Counted from the first letter of the stretch, positions 25,037-35,667 are shown. The stretch is 64,000 bases of DNA from Micromonospora lupini (GCF_026342015.1 NZ_JAPENL010000002.1:1059001-1123000); one strand, 5' to 3'. Notes: generated from the sequence alone by a model not told the origin. Translations and numbers: made by a program.

Positions 25037-26764
25037 TCAGGCGGCGGGGACCTCGGCGGTGGTGCGGATGCGGTCGAGCGCCGGGGCGGAGACCGGCGAC
25101 TGCGCGGTCAGGTACGCCACGAACGCGTCCAGGTCGATCAGACCTGTGACCTGGTTGGTTCCGGCGGTGAGGGCGCTGAAGCCGTCGCCGCCGCCGGACA
25201 GGAAGTTGTTCACCGTCACCCGGTAGGTGGCGGCGGTGTCGACGACGGCGCCGCCGATGGTGAGGCTGCCCCGCACCACGCGGGTGCCGGCGCACGGGTC
25301 GGTGGCGGGGGCGGTGGTGCCGTTCAGGTCGACGACGTAGCCCACTGTCGACGACGGGTACAGCACCCGACCGGTCACGAACTGCTGCTCCAGTACGCAG
25401 TAGAGCTGCGCGCCGGTCAGATCCAGCGTCACCAGGTTGTTGGCGAACGGCTGCACCGTGAACGCCTCCTCGTAGGTGACCGGGCCGGCGTCCAGGTTGG
25501 CGCGTACCCCGCCGGGGTTCATGAAGGCGGCCACCGCGTTCTGCTCGTCGTCGGTGGCGGCGAGCTGCGCGTCAGCGATCAGGTTGCCCAGCGGCGACTC
25601 GCCGCACGAGGCCGGCACCGCTGCCGAGCAGGTGGCGAGCAGGTCCTCCTGCGTCTTGGTGAGCGCGGTGGCGGTCTCGCCGACCTGGCGGCCGGCGACC
25701 GGGCCGAGCACCGTCTTGTACCTGTCGATCAGGGCGGTCTGCTTCGGGTCCTTGGCGACGTCGCGGGTGACCACGACGTTGTTCGCGGAGGCCGAGAGCA
25801 CGTCCCCGGAGCGACGGTCGATCTTCAGGTCGATGTCGGTGACAAGACGACCGAACGAGCTTGCGCTGGTGACCAGCTTGCCGTTGATGTTGCAGTTGTA
25901 CGCCTGGTGGGTGTGGCCGCTGACCACCACGTCGATCGACGGGTCCATCCGGTTGGCGATGTCCACGATGGGCCCGGTCATGCCGACGCAGTCGTTGATG
26001 CCACCTGTCGCCTCCTGGGCGCCACCCTCGTGCAGCAGCACGACGATCGTCTGCACGCCCTTACGGCGCAGCTCGCGGGCGTACCGGTTGGCGGTCTCCG
26101 CCTCGTCGGTGAAGGTGAGGCCCGCGACGCCCTGCTGGCTGACGATCTGCGGGGTGCCCTCCAGGGTCATGCCGATGAAGCCGACCTTGACACCCTGCAC
26201 CTTGTGGATCGCGTACGGCGCCATCAGCGGCCTGCCGGTGGCGGTCTTGAAGGCGTTGGCGGACAGGTACTGGAAGCCCGCCCCCCGGTACGGGGTGCCG
26301 TCGATGCAGCCGTCCACCGGGTGGCAGCCACCGTTCTGGATCCGCAGCAGCTCGGCGGCGCCCTCGTCGAACTCGTGGTTGCCGACGCTGGCGTAGTCCA
26401 GCCCGGCCATGCTCAGCGCCTCGATTGTCGGCTCGTCGTGGAACGCGGCGGAGAGCAGCGGGGACGCGCCGATCAGGTCACCGGCGGCGACCGTGATGGT
26501 GTTCTTCTTCTTGGCGGCGGCGCGCAGCTCGGCCAGGTGGGTCGCGAGGTATTCGACGCCGCCCGCGGTCTGCCCGGCGATGGTGCCGTTGCTCCCGCTC
26601 GGCGGTTCGAGGTTGCCGTGGAAGTCGTTGAGGGCCAGCAGGGTGAGGTCGACCGGCTTCGGTCGCGCGTCGGCCTGCTCGGGGGTGGTGGCGACCGCGC
26701 CGAGCGCTGCCACCGCGAGCGCGGTCAGGCCGACAGCGGCCCGACGCATCCCGGTTATGGACAT
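25037..26764 (-). CDS. Secreted 5'-nucleotidase / UshA-family phosphohydrolase
   Basis: 575 residues, start ATG 26764. Signal peptide RRAAVGLTALAVAALGAVAT. N-terminal calcineurin-type metal site: LLALNDFHGNLE, VAAGDLIGASP, SVGNHEFDEG, VVLLHEGG and VVSGHTHQAYNC. The C-terminal 5'-nucleotidase substrate domain begins near NLIADAQLAAT and includes FMNPGGVRANLD and NNFLSGGGDGFSAL. It releases phosphate and nucleosides from external nucleotides. No LPXTG anchor, so it is probably released. About 300 bp of upstream sequence separates it from the hydrolase remnant. Confidence 0.93.
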   Translation of the reverse strand: MSITGMRRAAVGLTALAVAALGAVATTPEQADARPKPVDLTLLALNDFHGNLEPPSGSNGTIAGQTAGGVEYLATHLAELRAAAKKKNTITVAAGDLIGASPLLSAAFHDEPTIEALSMAGLDYASVGNHEFDEGAAELLRIQNGGCHPVDGCIDGTPYRGAGFQYLSANAFKTATGRPLMAPYAIHKVQGVKVGFIGMTLEGTPQIVSQQGVAGLTFTDEAETANRYARELRRKGVQTIVVLLHEGGAQEATGGINDCVGMTGPIVDIANRMDPSIDVVVSGHTHQAYNCNINGKLVTSASSFGRLVTDIDLKIDRRSGDVLSASANNVVVTRDVAKDPKQTALIDRYKTVLGPVAGRQVGETATALTKTQEDLLATCSAAVPASCGESPLGNLIADAQLAATDDEQNAVAAFMNPGGVRANLDAGPVTYEEAFTVQPFANNLVTLDLTGAQLYCVLEQQFVTGRVLYPSSTVGYVVDLNGTTAPATDPCAGTRVVRGSLTIGGAVVDTAATYRVTVNNFLSGGGDGFSALTAGTNQVTGLIDLDAFVAYLTAQSPVSAPALDRIRTTAEVPAA

Positions 26765-27061
26765 GGAACTCCTCGTGAGAATCGGCGCGTGCGGTGCCCG
26801 GCCTGTGGGTCGACCGGGCCGCCGACCGACGCCGTCGGAAGGGTCGGTCGCGAATGGCGGCGGTGGGGAATCGCCGCCCGCCTCGACAGCCTCTCATCCG
26901 GACGCCGGTCGGTCGAGCCGGGCGGCGGATCGAAGCCGTCGATGCAGGCAGCGGGCCAGAGCTGCGGATACGCCACCCTGGACGCACGTGTCGACATGAC
27001 CGGTGGTCGATGCCGACCTGCCGGAGATTGTCGGACAGGTGGTCTGGGAAGGACCCGAGGG

Positions 27062-27373
27062 CAGGCGGCGGAGGGGGACGGCATCGCCCTGTACGGGACC
27101 TCCTCCGGCGCGATCCTGGCCGCGCTCGCGCACACCCTGCCGTACGACGCGCTGGTGAGCGCCGGCGGCTCATTCCCGGCCGACCGGCTGGGGACGATCA
27201 CCACCCCGACCCTCGCTGTGGACAGCACCGGCAGTCCACAGTGGCTGTGCGACGCGAGCCGGGCCACCGCCGAGGCGATTCCCGGTGGCCGGTCCATCAG
27301 TCTCGACGGCGGCCACCACGAGGTGCCGCCCGCCACACTCGCCCCTGCGCTACGCGAGTTCCTGCTCGGCTGA
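27062..27373 (+). pseudogene. C-terminal remnant of an alpha/beta hydrolase
   Basis: The frame ending at TGA 27371-27373 reads as the second half of an alpha/beta hydrolase: IALYGTSSGAILAALAH (nucleophile Ser in GTSSG), ITTPTLAVDSTGSP (strand before the acid) and SLDGGHHEVPPATLAPALRE (catalytic His). The N-terminal half with oxyanion and HGG-type motifs cannot be found in any frame upstream, and no good start lies before it. Probably a decayed gene left after loss of its 5' part. The 26765-27061 stretch before it holds only the nucleotidase promoter region as far as I can see. Confidence 0.55.
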
Positions 27374-27398
27374 CGACCCCGCCCGCGCGCATCCACAG

Positions 27399-28055
27399 TC
27401 AGTTTGCGGCGAGCGCGTCGGTGACCAGTGTCGTGACGGCGTCGGGCGGCCAGCCGTCCGCGACCCCGGGACGCTGCGCCAGGTAGTCGGCGATCCGCTC
27501 GGCGGGCCAGCCGTGTGCCTCGCGCAGCCCCCGGGCGATCATGCCCAGGTAGACCGGCGCCGGTGGCCGGCACCGCGCGGACGACGCCGGCTCGGGGGCG
27601 GTGAAGGTGAGTAGTGGGACGCCGGCGCGCAGGCCGGGGCAGATCAGGGTCTCGTAGCGCCCCGGGCCGAGCGTCGCCCGCCCGTTGGCGACCGCGGCGT
27701 CGATTGCCGCGCCGGTCCCCGGGACGAGGTCGGCGGTGTCGCCCGTCGGGCGGTACATCTCCTGGGCGGCGATGTCGGTGAACTGCTCGATGCTGACCAG
27801 GTAGGCCCGTGCGGCGGCCTCGCCCGGCAGGTCCGGGTCGTAGAACGCCATCCCGCCGGTCCACGCGCGGGACTCGCCGGCGAAGTAGATCCCGCCCGGC
27901 AGCAACACCGCCGCCGACCGGCTCGGTGGGCGGGGGTCGCGGCAACCCGGGTACGTCCGCCGGCCGCCGGGCGGGCAGCCGCCACCGATGTACCACGCCA
28001 GCCGGGCTGCGTGCATGTTCGAGCCGTACGCGACGTACCAGACGGTGTCGATCAT
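27399..28055 (-). CDS. Gamma-glutamylcyclotransferase-like protein
   Basis: 218 residues, start ATG 28055. The N-terminal WYVAYGSNMHAARL carries the YGSN motif that marks the GGCT/BtrG/AIG2-like fold. The rest (GGIYFAGESRAWTGGMAFYD, AYLVSIEQFTDI) fits the family loosely. The fold covers gamma-glutamylcyclotransferase-type chemistry, but the substrate here is not known. It begins 11 bp before the stop of the upstream phosphodiesterase gene and is probably co-transcribed with it. Confidence 0.7.
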   Translation of the reverse strand: MIDTVWYVAYGSNMHAARLAWYIGGGCPPGGRRTYPGCRDPRPPSRSAAVLLPGGIYFAGESRAWTGGMAFYDPDLPGEAAARAYLVSIEQFTDIAAQEMYRPTGDTADLVPGTGAAIDAAVANGRATLGPGRYETLICPGLRAGVPLLTFTAPEPASSARCRPPAPVYLGMIARGLREAHGWPAERIADYLAQRPGVADGWPPDAVTTLVTDALAAN

Positions 28056-28065
28056 CGGGGTGTGG

Positions 28066-28845
28066 TCAGAAGCCGCAGGTCTGACCTGCGGAGTGACTGA
28101 CCGCCACGGTGTGCGTCGTGCAGCCGCCCTGTTCGACGAGGTGCAGCAGGAAGGAGGTGGGCTCGACGACCCAGCCGATCTGCTCGTCGGTGGCCATGGT
28201 GAGCGTGCTCTGCTTCCAGGTGCTGGGGGCCACGGTGAGCACCGTGCCCGCGTACGCCGTGGTGACCGTGCGGTGCAGGTGCCCGGCGGCGACCCGGACG
28301 ACGTGCCGGTGCCGGCCGATCACCTCGGCCAGCGCGGGCCCGTCGGCGAGCCGGATGGTGTCCGCCGTCGGGATGCCGACCGCGACCGGCGGATGGTGCA
28401 GGAAGACCACGGCGGGCACGTCGGGTCGACCGGAGAGGACGCCGTCGAGCCAGCCGAGCTGCTCCTCGCCGAGTTGTCCGCCACCGCCGCCCGGGACGAG
28501 CGAGTCGAGCACCACGACTGACGCTTCCTCGTGGTCGGCGTGGTAGTAGGTGGAGAAACCGCCGCCGAGCCAGGGCGTCCCGCCGAACGCGTCGAGCAGG
28601 GACTCCCGGTCGTCGTGGTTGCCGGCGACCAGGTGCACCGGCAGGGGGAACCGGTCGATCAGCTCGCGCAGCGCGGCGTACTCGTCGGGCCGGCCGTGGT
28701 CGACCAGGTCACCGGTGATCACCACACAGTCGGGGCGCGGGCGCAGCGCAAGCACCCGGCCGAGCGCCCGGTGCAGCCCGGCGGCGGGCTCGGCGGCGAG
28801 CAGGCCGGTGGTCACGTGCGGATCACTGAGCTGGGCGATGAGCAT
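28066..28845 (-). CDS. Calcineurin-like phosphodiesterase (CpdA/GpdQ type)
   Basis: Start ATG 28845, preceded by GAGGAGGCGAG; 259 residues. Metal motifs: QLSDPHV, VITGDLVDHG, AGNHDDRE, VVFLHHPP and AAGHLHRT. This matches class III cyclic-nucleotide phosphodiesterases and glycerophosphodiesterases (CpdA, GpdQ, Rv0805). Cytosolic. The window also encodes an adenylate cyclase and a diguanylate cyclase, so a cyclic-nucleotide role is plausible. The upstream motif 28925-28956 is shared with another gene 32 kb away. Confidence 0.88.
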   Translation of the reverse strand: MLIAQLSDPHVTTGLLAAEPAAGLHRALGRVLALRPRPDCVVITGDLVDHGRPDEYAALRELIDRFPLPVHLVAGNHDDRESLLDAFGGTPWLGGGFSTYYHADHEEASVVVLDSLVPGGGGGQLGEEQLGWLDGVLSGRPDVPAVVFLHHPPVAVGIPTADTIRLADGPALAEVIGRHRHVVRVAAGHLHRTVTTAYAGTVLTVAPSTWKQSTLTMATDEQIGWVVEPTSFLLHLVEQGGCTTHTVAVSHSAGQTCGF

Positions 28846-28924
28846 GGGGGCTCGCCTCCTCGGCGCCGGGAACTCCACGCTACCGACAGCCGGGCCCCGG
28901 CGGGGACCGCCGCCCACAGGCTGT

Positions 28925-28956
28925 GTCCACAGCCTGTGGATGGCACATGTGTACGA
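28925..28956 (-). promoter_or_regulatory. 32-nt motif, first copy
   Basis: On the minus strand this begins TCGTACACA and ends ATCCACAGGCTGTGGAC. It differs from 60826-60857 at three positions only. It lies 80 bp upstream of the phosphodiesterase start, oriented towards it. A second TCCACAGCC-like element overlaps its end. Possible regulator site; see findings. Confidence 0.5.
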
Positions 28957-29023
28957 AGAGGGGTCGACCCCGGCCGGCGTGAGTACCCTTGATCGCGCCG
29001 ACCCCTCCCCTACCTGGAACGAC

Positions 29024-30451
29024 GTGCGAGTGGATCATCAGCGAGTCATCCGTGACGTCACCGTCCGCCTGTCGATGGCGTCGAGCGCGCCGGAGGCCTG
29101 CAGGCGGACGGTCGCCGCGCTGTCGCGCCACACCCCGGCCACCATCTCGGTGCTGCTCGAAGCCCACGACCGGCTGCGCTGTGTGGCGGCCACCGGCGCG
29201 TGGCAGGTCTTCGCGACCGTCCCGGCGCACACCGGGATCGTCGGCCGGGTGTACGCCACAGGCGTCGCGGCGGTGGTCCCCGACGTCACCGTCGACCCCG
29301 ACTACCTCCCGGTACGCCCGGACGTGACCGCCGAGCTGTGCCTGCCGGTGCGCGATCCGGCGGGCCGGGTGATCGGCGTGTTGGACCTGCAGTGGAGTGG
29401 GCCGGTCGACCTGGAGCCGTGGCGGGAGACCGCGCAGCGGCTGGCGGGCCGACTCGGCACGCGGATCGCCGGACTGGGCGGCCCTCCGTCGGAGAGCCGC
29501 AGCGAGAAGCTGCTCCGGCACGCCGCCGCGCTCTCCGCCGCGTCGACCGAGGAGGCCGTGATCAGCGCGGCGACCTCCGCCGCCCGGGAGGTGTCCACCC
29601 TCTCCACCGCGGTGCTGCTGCTCGGCGGCCCGCAGGGCGCCCAGCTCGGGCCGCCGACGCCTGCCGGGTGCGAGTTGGAGTCCCGCATCCGGGCGGAGTT
29701 GGCCGAGGCGGGGGCGGAGGCGCTCGGCCGGATGATCGACCGGGCGCACCGGTACGGCGCCGGTTACACGCTTGGCGAGGCGGGGCACCCGCCGACCGAG
29801 GACTATCGTCCGCTGACCAGGGCCGGGGTACGCACTCTGATCGCCGTTCCGGTCGGGCCGCCGGACGACTGTGGGGCGCTGCTCGTCGCCGACGAGCGGG
29901 CGCTGCGGCCGGACCCGACCACTGTCAGCCTGATGGAGCTGCTCGCCGGGCAGGCGTGGACCAGCCTGGACCGGCTGCGTACCCTTGCCCGGCTGCGGGA
30001 GCAGGCCAGCTCGGACCCGCTGACGGGGTTGCGGCACACCGGCCCGTTCGGGCAGCGGATCGCGGCGGCCACCCCCGGGCGTACGGCGCTGCTGGCGATC
30101 GACGTGGACGGCTTCAAGACTGTCAACGACACGTACGGCCACCAGGCCGGCGACCAGGTGCTCGTCGGGCTGGCCCGGGCGCTGGAGGGGGCGTTGCGCC
30201 ACGGCGACGAGCTGTACCGGATCGGTGGCGACGAGTTCGTCGCGGTGATCGAGGTGAGCCGTCCGGAGGAGGCGGTCCGGATCGCCGAGCGGTTGGCCGA
30301 GGCGGCCCGACGGACCGGTCGCACGATCAGCGTGGGCGTCGCGCTGCCCCGCCCCGGCGAATCCCCCGACCGCACTCTCCGCCGCGCCGACCAGGCCCTC
30401 TACGCGGTGAAGCGCCAGGGCAGAGACGGCGTCCACCTGGCCGCCGCCTGA
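29024..30451 (+). CDS. Diguanylate cyclase with two GAF domains
   Basis: Start GTG 29024 (or GTG 29030; an ATG at 28940 would overlap the shared motif). About 475 residues. GAF 1 is near 20-150 (VAATGAWQVFATVPAHTGIV) and GAF 2 near 160-310. A short coiled stretch leads to the GGDEF domain (DPLTGLRHTGPFGQRI, LLAIDVDGFKTVNDTYGHQA). The active-site motif GGDEF is intact (401-405), and an RxxD inhibitory site (RHGD, 392-395) is five residues before it, so product feedback is expected. No membrane helix. It makes c-di-GMP in response to an unknown GAF ligand. Confidence 0.93.
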   Translation: MRVDHQRVIRDVTVRLSMASSAPEACRRTVAALSRHTPATISVLLEAHDRLRCVAATGAWQVFATVPAHTGIVGRVYATGVAAVVPDVTVDPDYLPVRPDVTAELCLPVRDPAGRVIGVLDLQWSGPVDLEPWRETAQRLAGRLGTRIAGLGGPPSESRSEKLLRHAAALSAASTEEAVISAATSAAREVSTLSTAVLLLGGPQGAQLGPPTPAGCELESRIRAELAEAGAEALGRMIDRAHRYGAGYTLGEAGHPPTEDYRPLTRAGVRTLIAVPVGPPDDCGALLVADERALRPDPTTVSLMELLAGQAWTSLDRLRTLARLREQASSDPLTGLRHTGPFGQRIAAATPGRTALLAIDVDGFKTVNDTYGHQAGDQVLVGLARALEGALRHGDELYRIGGDEFVAVIEVSRPEEAVRIAERLAEAARRTGRTISVGVALPRPGESPDRTLRRADQALYAVKRQGRDGVHLAAA

Positions 30452-30510
30452 GTGGCCGTGCACCTGGCGGTGGCCATCGGCCTTTGTTGCCGGCCGTGTT
30501 GATGCGCTGT

Positions 30511-30560
30511 TGAGCGGTATACCTCAGAGGTATGAATATGACTCTGAGGTATACCGCTCA
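30511..30560. repeat. AT-richer inverted repeat with GGTATACC core
   Basis: Perfect 19-bp arms: TGAGCGGTATACCTCAGAG (30511-30529) and its complement (30542-30560), loop 12 nt (GTATGAATATGA). It lies between the convergent GGDEF and asd genes. Each arm contains the palindrome GGTATACC, so the element has palindromes at two scales. Probably a bidirectional terminator; its lower GC content sets it apart from the GATC hairpins. Confidence 0.8.
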
Positions 30561-30630
30561 CCACCGCGTCCGACCCCACGAAGGTGACCGACGGTCACCG
30601 CAGGCCGCCGGCGGGCTTCAACGGAGGCGG

Positions 30631-31692
30631 TCAGGCGGTGCGGAGTTCCTTGGCCAGGAGTTCGGCGATCTGGGCGGTGTTGAGGGCCGCGCCCTTGCGG
30701 AGGTTGTCGCCTGTGACGAAGAAGTCGAGGGCGCGCGGGTCGTCCAGGGCGCGGCGGATCCGGCCGACCCAGGACGGGTCGGTGCCGACCGCGTCGATAG
30801 GCATCGGGAACTCACCGGCGGCGGGGTCGTCGACCAGGATCACGCCGGGGGCGTTGCGCAGCGCCTCGCGGGCGCCCTCGGCGTCGACCTCGGTGGCGAA
30901 GACCGCGTGCACGGCCACCGAGTGGCCGGTCACCACCGCCACGCGTACGCAGGTGGCGCTGACCTTGAGGTCGGGCAGGCCGAGGATCTTCCGCGACTCG
31001 TTGCGGATCTTCATTTCCTCGGACGACCAGCCGGCGTCGGCCGGCGAGCCCGCCCAGGGCACCACGTTGAGCGCCAGCGGCGCCGGGAAGGGACCCAGGT
31101 CGTCGCCGACGGCCTGCCGGACGTCGCCGGTACGCGAGCCGAGCGCGCGATCCCCGGCGACCTTGGTGAGTTGGTCGTGCAGCATGTCCACGCCAGCCTG
31201 GCCGGCGCCGGAGGCCGCCTGGTAGGAGGCGAGCACCAGCTCCCGCAGGCCGTACTCGCGGTGCAGGGGCGCGACCGCGACGATCATCGCGAGGGTGGTG
31301 CAGTTGGCGTTCGCGATGATGCCCCGGGGCCGGTTGCGGACCTGCTCGGGGTTGATCTCCGGAACGACGAGCGGGACGTCCCGGTCCATCCGGAACGCGC
31401 CGGAGTTGTCCACGGCGATCGCGCCGTGGGTGACGGCGATGGGCGCCCACTCGGCGGAGACCTCGTCGGGCACGTCGAACATCGCCACGTCGACCCCGTC
31501 GAACGCCTCCGGGGTCAGCGCCTGGACGACCATGTCCTCGCCCCGGCAGCGCACCCGCTTCCCGACCGAACGCTCGGAGGCGAGGAGCCGGATCTCACCC
31601 CAGACGTTGCGACGCCCGCTGAGCAGCTCACACATCACGGTGCCGACGGCACCTGTCGCTCCGACCACGGCGAGGGTGGGCAGCGCCGTCAT
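30631..31692 (-). CDS. asd: Aspartate-semialdehyde dehydrogenase
   Basis: 353 residues. NADP site GATGAVGTVM (11-20), catalytic Cys 131 in ANANCTT and ASYQAASGAGQAG after it. It reduces aspartyl phosphate to aspartate semialdehyde, the branch point to lysine, diaminopimelate, threonine and methionine. It follows lysC with a 5-bp gap, so the two consecutive enzymes are co-transcribed, the usual arrangement in Actinobacteria. Confidence 0.97.
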   Translation of the reverse strand: MTALPTLAVVGATGAVGTVMCELLSGRRNVWGEIRLLASERSVGKRVRCRGEDMVVQALTPEAFDGVDVAMFDVPDEVSAEWAPIAVTHGAIAVDNSGAFRMDRDVPLVVPEINPEQVRNRPRGIIANANCTTLAMIVAVAPLHREYGLRELVLASYQAASGAGQAGVDMLHDQLTKVAGDRALGSRTGDVRQAVGDDLGPFPAPLALNVVPWAGSPADAGWSSEEMKIRNESRKILGLPDLKVSATCVRVAVVTGHSVAVHAVFATEVDAEGAREALRNAPGVILVDDPAAGEFPMPIDAVGTDPSWVGRIRRALDDPRALDFFVTGDNLRKGAALNTAQIAELLAKELRTA

Positions 31693-31697
31693 CGGCG

Positions 31698-32963
<1,266 letters not shown>

Positions 32964-33229
32964 GACTGTGCACTCCCTCCCAGCGACCCTGAGCGTGCCG
33001 ACGCCGCCGGAACCGGGGCCGGCGGCGCGTGTCAGACCCCATGAGGGTATCCGGCGGGTCACGGCGGCGGATCGGGTGATCCCACCATCCGGCCCGCGCG
33101 GCCGTCCCGGCAACGCGCCTGGCCAGGTCCGCGAGTTAGGGCGGTACGCCGAAAGTCCGCGTCCGACACGCCGGGGCGGACGGCTGCCGCCGTTGCCCGC
33201 ACCCGGCCCGGACCCACCAGAATGGGCCG

Positions 33230-34018
33230 GTGCCCGTCCTCTTCCGCTCGGCCGGCCGCGTGCTCGGGCCGCTCGTGTTCGCCCTGCCGGCAGTCCTGGT
33301 CTCCTGCACCACCGAGCGGCCCCCACCTCCGCCACCGGCCGATCCCGGGCCGGTCGAGGTGGACGCCACCCGGGACGAGCTGGCCGCCCTGGCCGCCGCC
33401 GCGCAGGATCGCCACCTGGTGGCGCGGTACGTGTTCGCCAAGTCCGGCCAGCCGGATCGCAGCATCGTGTTCACAAGCGCGAACGACGGCAGTTGGCGGG
33501 TCGACGTGCCGGGCGGGGCGCTGGGTGGGACCGCCGACGTCTCACTGGCCGCCACCGGCGACGGGCTGTTCCAGTGCGCCCTGCCCTCGACAGGTCACCC
33601 GGAGCCGGCACGCTGTGTACGCCTCGGCGAGCGCGACGACGCGATCCCGCGCCGGCTGGACCCCCGGATCCAGCATCCGCTCACCGACTGGCTGGACGTG
33701 CTTACCGACAGGCGCGCGCCGCTCGCGGTCGCCCTGGCCAACACGCCCAAGGGCCTGAGCGGGGCCTGCTACTCGGTCGACTCCACCTCCGCCTCGCTGA
33801 ACGCGCCTGTGGACGTCGGCATCTACTGCTACGACACCGACGGCACACCGACCGGCGTCCGGACCGAGGCCGGCACGCTGCGGCTGGCGGCCCCGCCCGC
33901 CCCGGCGCCCGCCACCGTGCAGCTCGCCGGACCGGTCGTGGCGGACGCGGAACCCCTGGACACCGCGGCTCCTCCGACGCCGGATCCGACGCTCAGCCCG
34001 AGCGCGGGAACGTCCTGA
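33230..34018 (+). CDS. Putative lipoprotein, 262 aa
   Basis: GTG start 33230. Signal sequence [16 protein letters not shown], with a lipobox Cys at about 26, then a Pro-rich spacer ([15 protein letters not shown]). The mature part is a beta-rich domain with paired cysteines ([45 protein letters not shown]) and a Pro/Thr-rich tail. Similar lipoproteins occur in other Micromonosporaceae, but no function is known. It is divergent from lysC. Confidence 0.75.
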   Translation: MPVLFRSAGRVLGPLVFALPAVLVSCTTERPPPPPPADPGPVEVDATRDELAALAAAAQDRHLVARYVFAKSGQPDRSIVFTSANDGSWRVDVPGGALGGTADVSLAATGDGLFQCALPSTGHPEPARCVRLGERDDAIPRRLDPRIQHPLTDWLDVLTDRRAPLAVALANTPKGLSGACYSVDSTSASLNAPVDVGIYCYDTDGTPTGVRTEAGTLRLAAPPAPAPATVQLAGPVVADAEPLDTAAPPTPDPTLSPSAGTS

Positions 34019-34103
34019 TCTTCATCCCGTTACGGGTGGCCTTGCCCACATTTGCTACCGCCCAGCTCAAGTGACGAATCGCCCATACGGGACGATCCTC
34101 GGC

Positions 34104-34634
34104 ATGGCTGACCTGACTCCGCTGCTCGCCTTCCGCTGGAGCCCTCGGGCCTTCGACCCGAGCGCCACCCTGACCTCGGACGAGGCGGCCTCGCTGCTGG
34201 AGGCCGCGCGGTGGGCGCCGTCGGCGGACAACGGGCAGCCCTGGCGGTTCGCCCTCGGCCACCGGGACGACAGGAACTGGAAACGGATCCTGATCAGCCT
34301 CCCCGCCGACGACCAGGGCTGGGCCCGGAACGCCGCAACCCTGGTGGTCGGCGCGCACACCGGAGACGACGCCGAGCGGGCCGCGTACGACCTCGGTCAG
34401 GCGATGGCACACCTGACACTGCAGGCCACGGCGCTCGGCCTGCACGTCCGCCAGCTCGTCCGCTTCGACCGGGCCGGCCTCGCCACCGAACTCGACCTGC
34501 CCGGCGGCGTCCGACCGCTTGTGGTCGCCGCCGTCGGTCGGCTCGGAGATCCCTTCGCCCTCCCGGCCGAGCTGCGCGCCCGGGAAACCGGCCTGCGGCA
34601 CCGCCGGCCGGTCGCCGACCTGCTGCTCGCCTGA
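34104..34634 (+). CDS. Nitroreductase-family FMN oxidoreductase
   Basis: Start ATG 34104 gives 176 residues (MADLTPLLAFRWSPRAFDPS). FRWSPRAFDP, LLEAARWAPSADNGQPWRF and the dimer helix YDLGQAMAHLTLQATALGL are nitroreductase hallmarks. These FMN enzymes use NAD(P)H to reduce nitro groups, quinones or other acceptors; the substrate cannot be told. A GTG at 34071 would add 11 residues. It ends 5 bp from the convergent ArsR-like gene. Confidence 0.85.
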   Translation: MADLTPLLAFRWSPRAFDPSATLTSDEAASLLEAARWAPSADNGQPWRFALGHRDDRNWKRILISLPADDQGWARNAATLVVGAHTGDDAERAAYDLGQAMAHLTLQATALGLHVRQLVRFDRAGLATELDLPGGVRPLVVAAVGRLGDPFALPAELRARETGLRHRRPVADLLLA

Positions 34635-34639
34635 TCGGG

Positions 34640-35632
34640 TCAGCCACCCCGGCTGGCGCGCAGCAGGACCATTGCGGCGTCGGTGTTGCGGTAGAGCACG
34701 TGCCGACCCTGTCGGGACCGATCGACAAGGCCGGCGGCGTGCAGCGCGGCCAGGTGCTGGGAGACGTTACCGGCGGACATGCCGGTGAGTCGTGCCAGGT
34801 CGCTGGTGGTGGTCGCCGTGTCGAGCAGGTCCAGCAGCGCGGCTCGTCCCGGGCCGATCACCCGGGCCAGTGGGTCGCCGGACGGCCGCGCGGCCCCCTC
34901 CCAGAACGTCCCGACGGCCCGGACCGGGTACGCCCCGGCCGGCATCGAGTCCTCCAGCAGGTTCCACAGCACCCGCCGGTTGGCGAACACGCCCGGATTC
35001 AGCGCCAACCCGCGCCCGCGGAGGTCGAAGTCCCGCTCGAACGGGTCGTCGCTGACCACCCGGTCGCCGAGCCAACGCAGGCTCGGGTGGAGCTGCTCGA
35101 AGAACCGACCGGCGCCGCCCTCGGCGAGCTGGGCGGCCCGGTACGCCACGTCGGCGTCGAGCAACGCGCGCATCCGCGGCCAGTCCGGGGCGATCGCCTC
35201 CTCGTACCAGACCCGCACCGCGTCGACGAGCTGCGGCAACAGCCCGCGGGGATCGGCGAGCAGCGCCCGCCCGAACGGGCTCAACGGCCGGTTCGGGGTG
35301 GTCGCCAGCAGATCCCGGACCACCACTGCCGGTGGTGTTGCCGCGATCTGGTCGAGCTGCTCGGCCATCCCCATGGTGGGCAGGGCCGCCGGGGTGAGGA
35401 AGTCGGGCAGCCAGCGCTGTGGCCGGGTCAGGTCCACAAGCGGTCGGACCCGGTCGGCCACCTCGGGACGACGCAGGGTGACGCGGGCGCGGTCGATCCA
35501 CGGCAGGTGCACGGCGTGGCGCACCGGGTCGGCGAGCGCCCACATGCTCATGACCGTCTCGTTGGCCGGTGACACGACGAGCCGCACTCCCGCCACGTCG
35601 GCCAAGCTGAACCGCAACTCCGACACACGCAC
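34640..35632 (-). CDS. ArsR-like winged-helix regulator with DUF5937-type N-terminal domain
   Basis: Start GTG 35632 (VRVSELRFSLADVAGVRL), 330 residues. The DNA-binding domain is C-terminal (SDLARLTGMSAGNVSQHLAALHAAGLVDRSRQ...), with a LYRNT wing, as in ArsR/DUF5937 regulators. The large N-terminal part (FLTPAALPTMGMAEQLDQIA, EDSMPAGAYPVRAVGTFWEG) is the conserved partner domain. No metal-binding cysteine pair is seen. It is divergent from the MFS gene by 72 bp; the operator-like repeat at 35655-35667 suggests it controls both. Confidence 0.88.
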   Translation of the reverse strand: MRVSELRFSLADVAGVRLVVSPANETVMSMWALADPVRHAVHLPWIDRARVTLRRPEVADRVRPLVDLTRPQRWLPDFLTPAALPTMGMAEQLDQIAATPPAVVVRDLLATTPNRPLSPFGRALLADPRGLLPQLVDAVRVWYEEAIAPDWPRMRALLDADVAYRAAQLAEGGAGRFFEQLHPSLRWLGDRVVSDDPFERDFDLRGRGLALNPGVFANRRVLWNLLEDSMPAGAYPVRAVGTFWEGAARPSGDPLARVIGPGRAALLDLLDTATTTSDLARLTGMSAGNVSQHLAALHAAGLVDRSRQGRHVLYRNTDAAMVLLRASRGG

Positions 35633-35654
35633 CCCCGGACGCAGGATTCGGTCC

Positions 35655-35667
35655 AGCCTAAAAGGCT
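35655..35667. promoter_or_regulatory. Operator-like inverted repeat between regulator and MFS genes
   Basis: AGCCT-AAA-AGGCT at 35655-35667, in the 72-bp divergent gap. The size and position fit an ArsR-type operator that could block either promoter. Confidence 0.45.

Noticed and set aside
26894-27133. Small minus-strand gene upstream of the nucleotidase
   Set aside because: No ribosome site, unusual composition, and it overlaps the hydrolase remnant.
28920-28960. Replication origin (DnaA-box cluster)
   Set aside because: Only one or two degenerate boxes, no dnaA/dnaN neighbours and no AT-rich unwinding region.
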